In this document: positions 43,635-51,104 of the stretch, in pieces
Layout: every line of letters starts with the position of its first letter
Numbering within the stretch: position 1 is the first letter of the stretch
Assembly: GCA_018266845.1 (NCBI GenBank)
Contig: JAFDZO010000011.1
Coordinates: forward strand, 186,001-250,000
DNA length: 64,000 nt
Direction of reading: 5' to 3'
Origin: Bacteroidota bacterium
GTDB taxonomy: Bacteria > Bacteroidota > Ignavibacteria > Tepidaquicellales > Tepidaquicellaceae
Notes under the pieces: model-generated
The model's database searches: none
The model's input: only the letters and a program-made list of their open reading frames with translations
What the model was told of the DNA's origin: nothing
Position numbers and translations under genes: made by a program

Positions 43635-44276
43635 ATGAAATTTAATTTACAATTCTTGAGAGGAAAAACATTTCTAAGAGGTATAGTCTTACTTTTATTA
43701 GCCGGAACTTTTGCCACAGTTAATTTCGGATGCTCTGCGGTTGATACTTTTACAAATTTACAGCGCCTGCAATTTAAACTCGGCTCGGTAAACAACTTTA
43801 ATGCAGCAGGAGTAAATGTTTCGAACTTAACCAGCTTCAGCCAAATCGGAATTTTAGATATTGCGAACCTGACAGCAAATGTTACTCAAGGAAAATTGCC
43901 CGTTGGTTTTACTCTTAATCTCATTGCAAAGAATCCGAATACGGCAGGAGGCTCGGCAAATTCTTCATCCCTTCTGAAAAGAATGGAATGGAATCTTTAT
44001 ATTGATGACACACCTACAATCAACGGCGTATTGAACAACATAGTTGTGCCGGGTACGGGACAGGAATCAACTATCCCAATGGCAGTTAGCATGGATTTGA
44101 TGCAATACATTAAAGGGCAGGGACTGGAAAATTTAGTGAACCTTGCTCTGGCTATAGGCGGAAGGAACGGCTCGTCTTCAAGATTATCTTTGAGGGCAAA
44201 GCCGACTGTGGAAATTTTTGGAATTCCGGTAACCTCACCTGAGATTACAATCGTCAGCCACCAGTTTTCAAACTAA
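43635..44276 (+). CDS. LEA type 2-like lipoprotein
   Basis: This 213-residue protein has a lipoprotein-like signal ending TFATVNFGCSAV. The mature domain follows the LEA14/WHy pattern: FTLNLIAKNPNT (a 'V.N..' strand), SLLKRMEWNLYIDDTPTING, then STIPMAVSMDL and a final strand RLSLRAKPTVEIFGIPVTSP. This is a fibronectin-like beta sandwich facing the periplasm. Its function is unknown. It is divergent from the membrane protein gene with a 43-base gap. Confidence 0.7.
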   Translation: MKFNLQFLRGKTFLRGIVLLLLAGTFATVNFGCSAVDTFTNLQRLQFKLGSVNNFNAAGVNVSNLTSFSQIGILDIANLTANVTQGKLPVGFTLNLIAKNPNTAGGSANSSSLLKRMEWNLYIDDTPTINGVLNNIVVPGTGQESTIPMAVSMDLMQYIKGQGLENLVNLALAIGGRNGSSSRLSLRAKPTVEIFGIPVTSPEITIVSHQFSN

Positions 44277-44434
44277 GGGTTTTATTAATAATTTTGACTG
44301 TCTTGCAAAATTTAAACAATGTTAATACAATAATATATTTTCGCGAGAAAATTTTCCCAAAATAAGCATCTGTTTAAACAAGAAATTGAAACAATTAGTC
44401 CAAATTTAAGCGTAAGTTAATAATAGTAATAGCA

Positions 44435-44458
44435 AAAACCCCGTGAAAACGGGGTTTT
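44435..44458. terminator. Bidirectional terminator hairpin
   Basis: AAAACCCCGT-GAAA-ACGGGGTTTT is a perfect 10-bp stem with a GNRA-like loop and A/T runs on both sides. It sits 13 bases after the MlaF-like gene on the minus strand and 158 bases after the LEA-like gene on the plus strand, so it can serve both, mainly the former. Confidence 0.85.
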
Positions 44459-44471
44459 CTCTAAAAAGCCC

Positions 44472-45263
44472 TTACTTCCCTTTAGCTTGCCGTTCGTGCT
44501 CTACTTCAAGCTCACGCTCCACCGCTTCGTGCGCTTCTTTATCAGTTCGAGCTAAAAACTCCCTTATTACCTTATCCTGAGTTTCCACAAGCTGCTGCGG
44601 CGTTCCGAAGAAATACGTTTTCCCCTCGTGCATCATTGCCACATGGTCGGCAACATCATACACGCTGAAAATATCGTGCGTTACCACAATAGATGTTACC
44701 TTGAGCTTTGTTGCAAGCTCTTTTATCAGGTCGTCTATCTGGTCGCTCATCACGGGGTCAAGTCCGGTAGTCGGCTCATCGTATAAAATGTATTCGGGAT
44801 TAGTCGAAATCGCCCTTGCCAGCGATACGCGTTTTTTCATCCCGCCCGATAAATCAGAGGGCTTCATCCGCTCTATTCCCGGCAGCCCCACCATCTCAAG
44901 TTTTTCCGCGACGATTTTATCAATCTCCTTCTGAGATAGCCGTTCGTTTTCCTTCAGCGCAAGCCCTACGTTTTCGCCCACGTCCATCGAATCGAACAGC
45001 GCCGCGCCCTGAAACAAAAATCCGATTTTCTTTCTCATTTCATAAATATCTTTTTCCTTCATCGCCGCCATGCTTCTTCCCTCGAACAGAATATCTCCGC
45101 TGTCAGGTCTCAGCAGCCCGACAATATGCTTCAGCATAACCGATTTTCCGCAGCCGCTCCGCCCTATAATAACAAGTGTCTTCCCCGTTTCGATATTCAT
45201 ATCAACGCCCCTCAAAACCTGCTTCGACCCGAAACTCTTTGTAATGTTTTTTATTTCAATCAT
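44472..45263 (-). CDS. ABC transporter ATPase, MlaF-like
   Basis: This 263-residue ABC ATPase has Walker A GRSGCGKSVMLKHIVGL, Q-loop GFLFQGAALFDSM, signature LSGGMKKRVSLARAI, Walker B YILYDEPTTGLDP and H-loop VVTHDI. The FQGAALFDSMDVGENV and DLSGGMKKR wording is typical of MlaF/Ttg2A, the ATPase of the MCE phospholipid transport system. The permease (MlaE) and MCE protein are not next to it; upstream is the repeat island. The C-terminal tail is rich in Glu. Confidence 0.88.
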   Translation of the reverse strand: MIEIKNITKSFGSKQVLRGVDMNIETGKTLVIIGRSGCGKSVMLKHIVGLLRPDSGDILFEGRSMAAMKEKDIYEMRKKIGFLFQGAALFDSMDVGENVGLALKENERLSQKEIDKIVAEKLEMVGLPGIERMKPSDLSGGMKKRVSLARAISTNPEYILYDEPTTGLDPVMSDQIDDLIKELATKLKVTSIVVTHDIFSVYDVADHVAMMHEGKTYFFGTPQQLVETQDKVIREFLARTDKEAHEAVERELEVEHERQAKGK

Positions 45264-45365
45264 AGGTGAATAAAATAAGGAAAAGCTTTTCTACTTTATA
45301 GGGAGAAAAATATATTGAGGAGAACCCTTATTATTTGAGAAAAATATTTTGTAAATTAATAATCT

Positions 45366-45404
45366 GTTCCCCTCCTTTTCAAGGAGGGGTTAGGGGTGGT
45401 TTAA
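45366..45404. repeat. CCCCTCCTT/AAGGAGGGG palindrome, forward copy
   Basis: GTTCCCCTCCTTTTCAAGGA followed by GGGGTTAGGGGTGGTTTAA forms an 8-bp GC stem with a G-rich tail. The same unit recurs in both orientations across the island. Confidence 0.85.
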
Positions 45405-45429
45405 TGAGTAACAGTTTTCTCAGCATTCG

Positions 45430-45471
45430 TTAAACCCCCTCTAACTCCCCCTTAGCAAAGGGGGAGAACAG
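45430..45471. repeat. CCCCTCCTT family, inverted variant
   Basis: TTAAACCCCCTCTAACTCCC then CCTTAGCAAAGGGGGAGAAC is the reverse-orientation unit in a CCCCC variant. A degenerate half copy (TTTTGAAGGAGAGGACAGGG then GTGGTTAAT) follows at about 45512-45540. Confidence 0.8.
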
Positions 45472-45546
45472 TTAATTTCTTTTCTAATTAGCTAGAAGTA
45501 GTTTATAATACTTTTGAAGGAGAGGACAGGGGTGGTTAATCAATAT

Positions 45547-46076
45547 GTTCCCCTCCTTTTCAAGCTAACATGTATCAGAGTCCCGCTTTAGCGGGAGAGG
45601 GGTTAGGGGTGGTTAATAAAATCTAAAAATTATGAAGCTTTTCAACAAAACAATTCTCAAAGAAAAAAGACAAGCGCTCAGAAACAACGCAACCTTATCT
45701 GAAAAAATTTTATGGAGTAAATTAAAGAAAGGAAATCCGTTTAATTTAAAATTCAGAAGACAATATAGTATCGGAAATTACATTGTGGATTTTTATTGTC
45801 CTGAATTAAAATTAGCGATTGAGATTGACGGCGATTCACACTTTCAGGAAGGCGCAGATAAAAAAGATTTTACAAGAACTAATTTTCTTGAAAGAGAAGG
45901 AATAAATTTAATTAGATTTACAAACAATGATGTTAAGAAAAATTTGCAGCAGGTTTTGGAAGAGATAAATAGAGAAGTTGAGTTGTTAAAACAAGGCAGT
46001 CATTAATTAAACCACTCCTAACTCCTTTCCCGCTAAAGCGGGACTCTCATAAGTCTTAGCTTTCAAGGAGAGGAAC
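45547..46076. mobile_element. Candidate mobile element: DUF559 gene between ~70-bp terminal inverted repeats
   Basis: The left end (45547-45617) reads GTTCCCCTCCTTTTCAAGCT, then AGAGTCCCGCTTTAGCGGGA, then GAGGGGTTAGGGGTGGTTAA. The right end (46006-46076) in reverse complement reads GTTCCTCTCCTTGAAAGCTA, AGAGTCCCGCTTTAGCGGGA, AAGGAGTTAGGAGTGGTTTA. The ends are about four fifths identical by eye. The gene begins 14 bases inside the left end and its stop codon touches the right end. AATAT flanks both sides (45542-45546 and 46077-46081), a possible 5-bp target duplication, weak because it is AT-only. There is no DDE or tyrosine transposase inside. Confidence 0.6.
45632..46006 (+). CDS. DUF559 (Vsr-like PD-(D/E)XK) nuclease
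   Basis: This 124-residue protein has the DUF559 architecture: an N-terminal basic helix (RQALRNNATLSEKILWSKLK), the strand FRRQYSIGNYIVDFYCPE carrying the catalytic Asp, the second strand LKLAIEIDGDSHFQEG with Glu-x-Asp-Gly, and a final NLIRFTNNDVKKNLQQVLEE. The fold is shared with the Vsr mismatch endonuclease, where these acidic residues bind Mg2+. It is exactly contained between inverted repeats. I infer that it recognises or cuts the hairpin repeats. A restriction or repair function unrelated to them is the alternative. Confidence 0.88.
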   Translation: MKLFNKTILKEKRQALRNNATLSEKILWSKLKKGNPFNLKFRRQYSIGNYIVDFYCPELKLAIEIDGDSHFQEGADKKDFTRTNFLEREGINLIRFTNNDVKKNLQQVLEEINREVELLKQGSH

Positions 46077-46131
46077 AATATCAGATTATTGAAGATTGAG
46101 ACATCATAATTTCAAAACTTTATTGGGGTAT

Positions 46132-46194
46132 GTTCTCCCCCTTACCAAGAGCCTGTCCCGCACTTGTTGCGGGAGGGAGTTAGAGGGGGTATAA
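46132..46194. repeat. CCCCTCCTT family copy with an inserted hairpin
   Basis: GTTCTCCCCCTTACCAAGAG is followed by an insert containing CCCGCACTTGTTGCGGG and then AGGGAGTTAGAGGGGGTATA. It is a forward-orientation variant in which the loop has been expanded by a second hairpin, as in the two ends of the DUF559 element. Confidence 0.75.
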
Positions 46195-46212
46195 CGAATA
46201 ATTATAATAAAC

Positions 46213-46254
46213 ATTAAACCACCCCTAACCCCTCCTTGCTAAGGAGGGGAACAA
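46213..46254. repeat. CCCCTCCTT family, inverted copy
   Basis: ATTAAACCACCCCTAACCCC then TCCTTGCTAAGGAGGGGAAC is a well-preserved reverse-orientation unit with an 8-9 bp stem. Confidence 0.85.
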
Positions 46255-46269
46255 CGTCTTAAATCTTCT

Positions 46270-46295
46270 CGTTGCGATGCTCCGGCTTCGCAACG
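46270..46295. repeat. Single REP-like palindrome related to the 38-bp array
   Basis: CGTTGCGATGC-TCCG-GCTTCGCAACG is an inverted repeat with one mismatch. It resembles the core of the tandem array at 43016 (CGTTACGAAGC..GCTTCGTAACG). Confidence 0.7.
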
Positions 46296-46324
46296 TTTAT
46301 TTCCACGCATCAAATCTATTTCTA

Positions 46325-46371
46325 AGTGGGAAACGGGGCTCAAACCTGTGACATTCAGAGCCACAATCTGA
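46325..46371 (-). pseudogene. 3' fragment of a tRNA-His gene
   Basis: On the minus strand TCAGA-TTGTGGC-TCTGA is a complete anticodon arm with anticodon GTG in a canonical seven-base loop. It continues through a short variable region to ACAGG-TTTGAGC-CCCGT, a T-arm with one stem mismatch and T in place of C in the loop, and then TTCCCAC as the acceptor 3' strand. The 5' half (acceptor strand and D-arm) is missing and no CCA follows. Fragments running from the anticodon to the 3' end are what site-specific integration into tRNA genes typically leaves. It lies in the repeat island. Confidence 0.6.
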
Positions 46372-46427
46372 CGGTTATAAAAATAGTTGGATTCTAAATA
46401 TTGTAGTATTTTAATGACTATGAATAT

Positions 46428-46519
46428 GTTCTCCCCCTTACCAAGGGGGAGACAGAGGGGGTTTATCGACTTTTCAAACATTTAACCACCCCTAACCCCT
46501 CCTTGCTAAGGAGAGGAAC
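46428..46519. repeat. Two CCCCTCCTT family copies in opposite orientation
   Basis: GTTCTCCCCCTTACCAAGGG..GAGGGGGTTTA (46428-46465) is a forward variant, and TTTAACCACCCCTAACCCCT..CTAAGGAGAGGAAC (46481-46519) an inverted copy. Together they form a head-to-head pair 15 bases apart. Confidence 0.8.
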
Positions 46520-46584
46520 AGAGTCAGAGACTTTCATCTCTGTTTCATTCTGAGAGTAAATTATTTAGAAATCCCTCTACATAA

Positions 46585-46621
46585 CAAAAAAACTCCATCC
46601 TGCTTTTTGCAAAATGGAGTT
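46585..46621 (-). terminator. Intrinsic terminator of the candidate RNA
   Basis: AACTCCAT and ATGGAGTT pair over eight bases, with TGC..GCA extending the stem inside the loop. On the minus strand the stem is followed by TTTTTTTG. No protein gene ends nearby on that strand. Confidence 0.65.
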
Positions 46622-46735
46622 AAGTGCCGCTCCCTCTAAAAAATCTTCAGAGGAAATCCAATCAGTACTTCGCCAGGCAAATAAATATTGCAGTACCGAT
46701 TTTTTTGCCAAGGGTAATAATCCGCCGCTCCTTAT
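46585..46735 (-). ncRNA. Candidate structured small RNA (or dispersed element)
   Basis: On the minus strand, after about 30 unpaired bases, three hairpins follow one another. The first is CGGTACT..AGTACTG with an inner GCAA..TTGC. The second is CCTCT..AGAGG. The third is a terminator, AACTCCAT..ATGGAGTT followed by seven T. Two TAATTTTG boxes at 46757-46781 fit the Bacteroidota -7 consensus TAnnTTTG, though no -33 TTTG is well placed. A 60-codon frame crosses the segment but ends with the terminator and has no family. I do not recognise the RNA. A repeat family with a fixed secondary structure is the alternative. Confidence 0.4.
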
Positions 46736-46968
46736 ACATCTTCTTGCGTGAAACAGCAAAATTACTACTTATACAAAATTACATTTTTATTTTTCTATTT
46801 TAAAATTTATCAGGGAAGTATTTTGATTAATTCAGGGTATTTTATTTTTGATTTGTGAGGTACGGAGTATTGAGTTGCAGGTATTGAGTATTGAGCAAAT
46901 CCGGTTTTAGCCGGTGTATCGGTTAGTTTGTCAGCCATCCCCTGCCCCAGTTGTTAAGTTTTACTTTA

Positions 46969-47068
46969 CTCCATCCCAAACCCCCGTTTGGGACGGCAAT
47001 AAACTCGTAAACAACTTATGCCTGTGATTATTACTCCGTCCCAAACCCCCGTTTGGGACGGCAATAAA
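46969..47068. repeat. Two 35-bp direct repeats each with a CCCAAAC/GTTTGGG hairpin
   Basis: CTCCATCCCAAACCCCCGTT followed by TGGGACGGCAATAAA occurs at 46969 and again, with a single A-to-G change, at 47034. Each copy folds as TCCCAAAC-CCCC-GTTTGGGA. They are 30 bases apart. The rest of the gap between 46800 and 47150 shows only AT-rich sequence and short TATTGAG repeats, and no gene. Confidence 0.8.
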
Positions 47069-47153
47069 AATACCGGGTAAAAAATCTATATATTCTCAGA
47101 ACTTAACAGCTCTGCTTAACAAAGAGGAGGAAATGGGAAAAAAATTATTGATT

Positions 47154-47183
47154 ACCGGCTTGCCGGTCCCGCCTTGGCGGGAC
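47154..47183. terminator. Double palindrome downstream of the helicase gene
   Basis: ACCGGC-TT-GCCGGT and GTCCCGCC-TT-GGCGGGAC overlap by two bases. On the minus strand they follow the helicase stop by about 20 bases and are succeeded by AATCAATAATTTTTTTCCC, so a stacked terminator is plausible. A REP-like function is also possible. Confidence 0.55.
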
Positions 47184-47202
47184 TAATTGCGCGAAGCGAA
47201 AG

Positions 47203-49017
47203 TTATCTCTTCGGTTTTGCAACTTCAAGATTTACATTAACGCCTTTAATGCGTTTATTGTTCATCTGCTCGATTACATCTCTTGAGTATTTCTTTTCAA
47301 TTTCAATAAAGCTGAAGCTATCGAGCATGCTTATCTCGCCGATTGCCTTTGCAGGAACAGTTGTCTCCCCTGCTATTGCGCCGACAATATCCTTAGGCTG
47401 AATTTTGTCTTTCTTGCCGCCGTTGAAAAACAATCGCACCATATTGCCCGATGAAGAGCCTCTGCTGTGGTCGCCGCCTCTGTCTCTATCTCTTCCGCGG
47501 TCGCTTCTTCCGTCGCGTCTGCCGTCTCTATCGCCGTAGTTAGCGCCTTCGCGGTTGCCTCTGTTTTCGTTTCTGTCTCTCTTGTCGCCCCTTTTGCCGT
47601 CTCGTCTATCGCCTCTTTTGCCGTCCCTTCTGTCATCGCGTCTGTCTCCGCCTCTTCTGCCCTCACCTCTTTCATCCCTTGAAGAAAAGTTTTTCAGCTC
47701 ATCTTTTTCGGGAAGCTCGGTCTGGGTTTTTAAAATCATGTTCAGCACACCGGAAGCAATATCTATTGTATCGTATTCATCGTTCATAAGTTTTTCGATA
47801 AGCGGTCTTACCTTAGAGGCATCCTGCCTTATTTCTTCAATTGATTCTTTTATTTCGGTAATCATCTGAGTATCTCTTATTTCTTTCACGTCGGAGATAG
47901 TCGGAATATCCTGCTTAACAATTTTCGTTTTTGTGTAGCGTTCTATATCGCGCAGCTTGTAAAACTCCTTGCCTGAAATAAAAGTAAATGCCTGTCCTTT
48001 TCTTCCTGCGCGGGCAGTTCTGCCTATGCGGTGAACGTAATACTCTTCATCCTGCGGCATATCGTAATTGAAAACTGCATCAATATCGTCAACGTCAATT
48101 CCGCGTGCGGCTACATCGGTAGCGACAAGAATTTCAATCTTGCCGGAACGGAACTTTGCCATTACTCTATCGCGGAAAAGCTGCTTCATATCTCCGTGCA
48201 ATCCCTCTGCTGCATAACCCCTTGCCTGAAGGTGAGATACAAGCTCATCAACTGCGCGTTTTGTATTGCAGAATACAAGCGATAAAACAGGATTGTGAAT
48301 ATCGAGCAAGCGGGTAAGCACTTCAAGCTTCATTGAGTTGCGAAGCTCGTAAAAATATTGATTGATGTTCGGAACGGTAAGCTCTTTATGAACAACTTTT
48401 ACAAGCTCAGGCTCCTGCTGATATTTTTTTGTAAGCTGCATTATCGGCGGAGGCATCGTAGCGGAAAAGAAAATCGTCTGCCTTTCTTCAGGTATGGATT
48501 TTAATATCTCTTCAATGTCGTCTCTGAATCCCATGTTGAGCATTTCATCGGCTTCATCCAGCACAATCATTTTCACGTGTGAAAGGTCGGCTGTTTTTCT
48601 GTTAATGTGGTCAATCATTCTTCCTGGAGTAGCGATGATAATCTGAACGCCTGCCTTAAGCGAGCGGATTTGTCTATCGATTGACTGCCCTCCGTAAATG
48701 GGAAGTATGTGAATACCTTTTTTATATTTAATAAGCTTTGCCATTTCCTCGGCGACCTGTATAGCAAGTTCGCGCGTGGGGCATAGCACAAGCGCCTGAG
48801 TTTTTTTGGAGTGCGCGTCAATGAACTCGGCGATGGGAATTCCGAAAGAAGCGGTTTTTCCCGTTCCGGTCTGCGCCTGTCCGATGACATCTCTGCCTTC
48901 AAGTATAAATGGAATTGCTGCCGACTGGATTGGTGTTGCTTCTTCAAAGCCCATTTCGGCAATGGCTTTTTGTGTTTCTTTAGATAAAGATAATTCTTCG
49001 AATTTTAATGTTTGCAT
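47203..49017 (-). CDS. DEAD-box RNA helicase with RG-rich linker and DbpA-type RNA-binding domain
   Basis: This 604-residue ATP-dependent RNA helicase of the DeaD/CsdA type is involved in ribosome assembly and cold adaptation. Motifs in order are Q-motif ATPIQSAAIPF, I AQTGTGKTASFG, Ia PTRELAIQV, II VLDEADEML, III FFSATM, V ATDVAARGIDV and VI HRIGRTARAGRKG. A long Arg/Gly/Asp-rich linker (about residues 445-520, such as RRDGKRGDRRDGKRGDKRD) leads to a C-terminal DbpA-like RRM (MVRLFFNGGKKDKIQPKDIV). The 280-base upstream gap holds its leader and one hairpin (ATTTGCC..GGCAAAT), possibly a cold-shock leader. Confidence 0.94.
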   Translation of the reverse strand: MQTLKFEELSLSKETQKAIAEMGFEEATPIQSAAIPFILEGRDVIGQAQTGTGKTASFGIPIAEFIDAHSKKTQALVLCPTRELAIQVAEEMAKLIKYKKGIHILPIYGGQSIDRQIRSLKAGVQIIIATPGRMIDHINRKTADLSHVKMIVLDEADEMLNMGFRDDIEEILKSIPEERQTIFFSATMPPPIMQLTKKYQQEPELVKVVHKELTVPNINQYFYELRNSMKLEVLTRLLDIHNPVLSLVFCNTKRAVDELVSHLQARGYAAEGLHGDMKQLFRDRVMAKFRSGKIEILVATDVAARGIDVDDIDAVFNYDMPQDEEYYVHRIGRTARAGRKGQAFTFISGKEFYKLRDIERYTKTKIVKQDIPTISDVKEIRDTQMITEIKESIEEIRQDASKVRPLIEKLMNDEYDTIDIASGVLNMILKTQTELPEKDELKNFSSRDERGEGRRGGDRRDDRRDGKRGDRRDGKRGDKRDRNENRGNREGANYGDRDGRRDGRSDRGRDRDRGGDHSRGSSSGNMVRLFFNGGKKDKIQPKDIVGAIAGETTVPAKAIGEISMLDSFSFIEIEKKYSRDVIEQMNNKRIKGVNVNLEVAKPKR

Positions 49018-49297
49018 TTATTTCGTGCGTTGTATTAATTTGTATAAGTAATCTGAAAATAAATTTCGCGGGATTTGCCTTCGCCGGCAAATAACTATGG
49101 AATGGCTAAATTTATAGCGGATTTAATTATTGTAAAATAAAGAAAATAAATGAAAATAGATAGGACATCTGCATTACGAATGAATGATTGAGCATTTAAC
49201 ATTAAAACATAAATAAGTATTTTCGTGGAATTATTTATTGAATGTAAGGTTTACATTATAAGGTTATAAATAAATTTTATATAGGAAAGAGCCCTAA

Positions 49298-51022
49298 ATG
49301 AAAAAATTAAGACTGCCAATAATTTTAGCGTTTATATTTGTACTAATAAACGAGTCGCAAGCAATGAATGAAAAAAACTATTTAGAAGATGAAAAATTCA
49401 AAATAGTCTTTGTCTCTTCGTCCTGGTCTTTAAAATCCGACTGGCTTGATGAAATAAAAAATAAATGGGGAGCAACGGGAGTTTCCCTTTTTATACCATG
49501 GATTCAAAATGAACCGGTCGAAGGTAAATTCGATTTTAGGAGGCTTGACTCCAATCTAAGTCTGATTAAAAATCAAGGTCTTGATATAAACATTAGAATT
49601 CCGATGGGTTTTGAATACCCTGAATGGATTACAAAAAACGCAGACAATAAGTTTTCAAAGAATGACTATCAGCTAAATAAGCAGGGCGAAATTTTCAAGA
49701 CGGATTACGTTCCTACAGGAGTTTTAAATTTTGCATCCGAGACTTCTAAAAATTGCATGCTAAACTACTTAACTGCAATAGTCAAACATTTTAACGAACT
49801 AAGAGAATCAGGATATGATATCAAAGAAATTGTTCCTTCGGTTGACCCTGATGCAGAATTTGAATATACTTCCGGTTTTATGCTGGGATATTCGAGTTTT
49901 GAGAAAAATTTATTCAGAAATTATTTAACTAGAAAATATAACAATGATGTTAATTTATTAAATTTTAAGTGGAAAGCTTCTTTCAAAAATTTCGAAGAAA
50001 TAGACCCTGCAATTTACAACTGGGAAAAAGCTTCTCTACAAAATTATAATATTTCAGCAGGTCGTTATGATTGGATGAAATTTAGAACAGCTTCTCTTAA
50101 GAGCTTTATTGACGAATGCGCACAAGTAATCCACAGCTATAATTTCAAAATGGGATTACAGCTTGGCTCAATATGTGATGAATATATAGAATATAGAGGA
50201 TGGTACGACCCGACTTCCCTTCTTGAAAATGTAGATGCGGTAAGAGTGGCTGATATAGCAGAGTACAGACCTAACTTTAATTTCTCCGCAGATTACCTTC
50301 GCACACTTTGCAATTACTGGAGTGAAAGGAAGAATAAAAAAATAAGTTTTTCGAGCGAATCAAATTGGGCAGGATATCCCAAACCTCATGGATATTCACC
50401 GGAAAGATTGTGTTCCGACTGGGACTCTCAATTAAAATCATACTATGAAAAAGGTTCAGATGCCCATTACGTTATGGGATGGTATCTGGATTGGAATACA
50501 CTAAATAAAATAAAAGCATTCGGAGAAGGAGAATATAAAAATTGGCGTACTACTTTAAATGAATTTAGTAACAAAAATAGAATTAAGGTAAAATATGATA
50601 AAGCAGTTTATTTAAGTTCCGACTACGCTTTTTATTTTGGTAACATACATACGGATACAACTATTGATAAAAATTATTATTTGAAATTTAAATTATACAA
50701 TTCAATAGTGCCTCGATTTCAATATAAAGAAAACGAAAGAAATTATGATAATCATTCGGACATTTTAACGAACTACATTCTTGAAAACTCTCCTGAGGTT
50801 TTAAATAATTATAGCACTTTTAGCTTTACACTGAGCAGTGAAGTAATCCCAAATACTGCCTATGCAAATTTAATTGCTGCAAATTATACTGCAAAGTTTA
50901 TGAACGGAACAGAATGGTCATCAAGTTCGGGGAGTACTCAAACTGTAGTTAATCCCGGAAAATATAATGAATACAAAAACACAAGAAACAATAAGATACT
51001 CATTAATAAAATGTTCAAATGA
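49298..51022 (+). CDS. Secreted glycoside hydrolase-like protein (GH42-like barrel)
   Basis: This 574-residue protein has a signal peptide (LPIILAFIFVLINESQA). The following barrel-like sequence includes WGATGVSLFIPWIQNEPVEG and DFRRLDSNLSLIKNQGLDIN, resembling the start of GH42 and related clan GH-A enzymes ('W..EP..G.FDF..LD'). Possible catalytic acids are the Glu in DPDAEFEY and the Glu in SFSSESNWAGYPK. There is no T9SS tail, no carbohydrate-binding module and no sugar transporter beside it. A catalytically inactive or differently specific homologue is possible. A 280-base gap with AT-rich promoter-like sequence precedes it. Confidence 0.6.
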   Translation: MKKLRLPIILAFIFVLINESQAMNEKNYLEDEKFKIVFVSSSWSLKSDWLDEIKNKWGATGVSLFIPWIQNEPVEGKFDFRRLDSNLSLIKNQGLDINIRIPMGFEYPEWITKNADNKFSKNDYQLNKQGEIFKTDYVPTGVLNFASETSKNCMLNYLTAIVKHFNELRESGYDIKEIVPSVDPDAEFEYTSGFMLGYSSFEKNLFRNYLTRKYNNDVNLLNFKWKASFKNFEEIDPAIYNWEKASLQNYNISAGRYDWMKFRTASLKSFIDECAQVIHSYNFKMGLQLGSICDEYIEYRGWYDPTSLLENVDAVRVADIAEYRPNFNFSADYLRTLCNYWSERKNKKISFSSESNWAGYPKPHGYSPERLCSDWDSQLKSYYEKGSDAHYVMGWYLDWNTLNKIKAFGEGEYKNWRTTLNEFSNKNRIKVKYDKAVYLSSDYAFYFGNIHTDTTIDKNYYLKFKLYNSIVPRFQYKENERNYDNHSDILTNYILENSPEVLNNYSTFSFTLSSEVIPNTAYANLIAANYTAKFMNGTEWSSSSGSTQTVVNPGKYNEYKNTRNNKILINKMFK

Positions 51023-51104
51023 GGAAATATAATATCTTGTGAGTGAAATTGTATTACATTTTTCATTTGTTTTCAATTGGGTATTTTAAGTATTTACTAA
51101 AAGC

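Noticed and set aside
46239-46481. 80-codon open frame on the minus strand
   Set aside because: It is built from repeat copies and the tRNA-His fragment, so it is not a gene.
46591-46735. 5S rRNA or SRP RNA
   Set aside because: A short GGTACTGC-like stretch recalls 5S, but the 5' half and the conserved loops are absent, and the SRP GGAAG..GCAGC motif is missing.
46577-46759. 60-codon open frame on the minus strand
   Set aside because: It overlaps a hairpin series and a terminator, has no start context and no recognisable protein; the RNA or repeat reading is better.
47373-47869. Long frames opposite the helicase gene, rich in Ala/Val or Ser/Leu
   Set aside because: They mirror the Arg/Gly/Asp-rich linker of the helicase and have no independent support.
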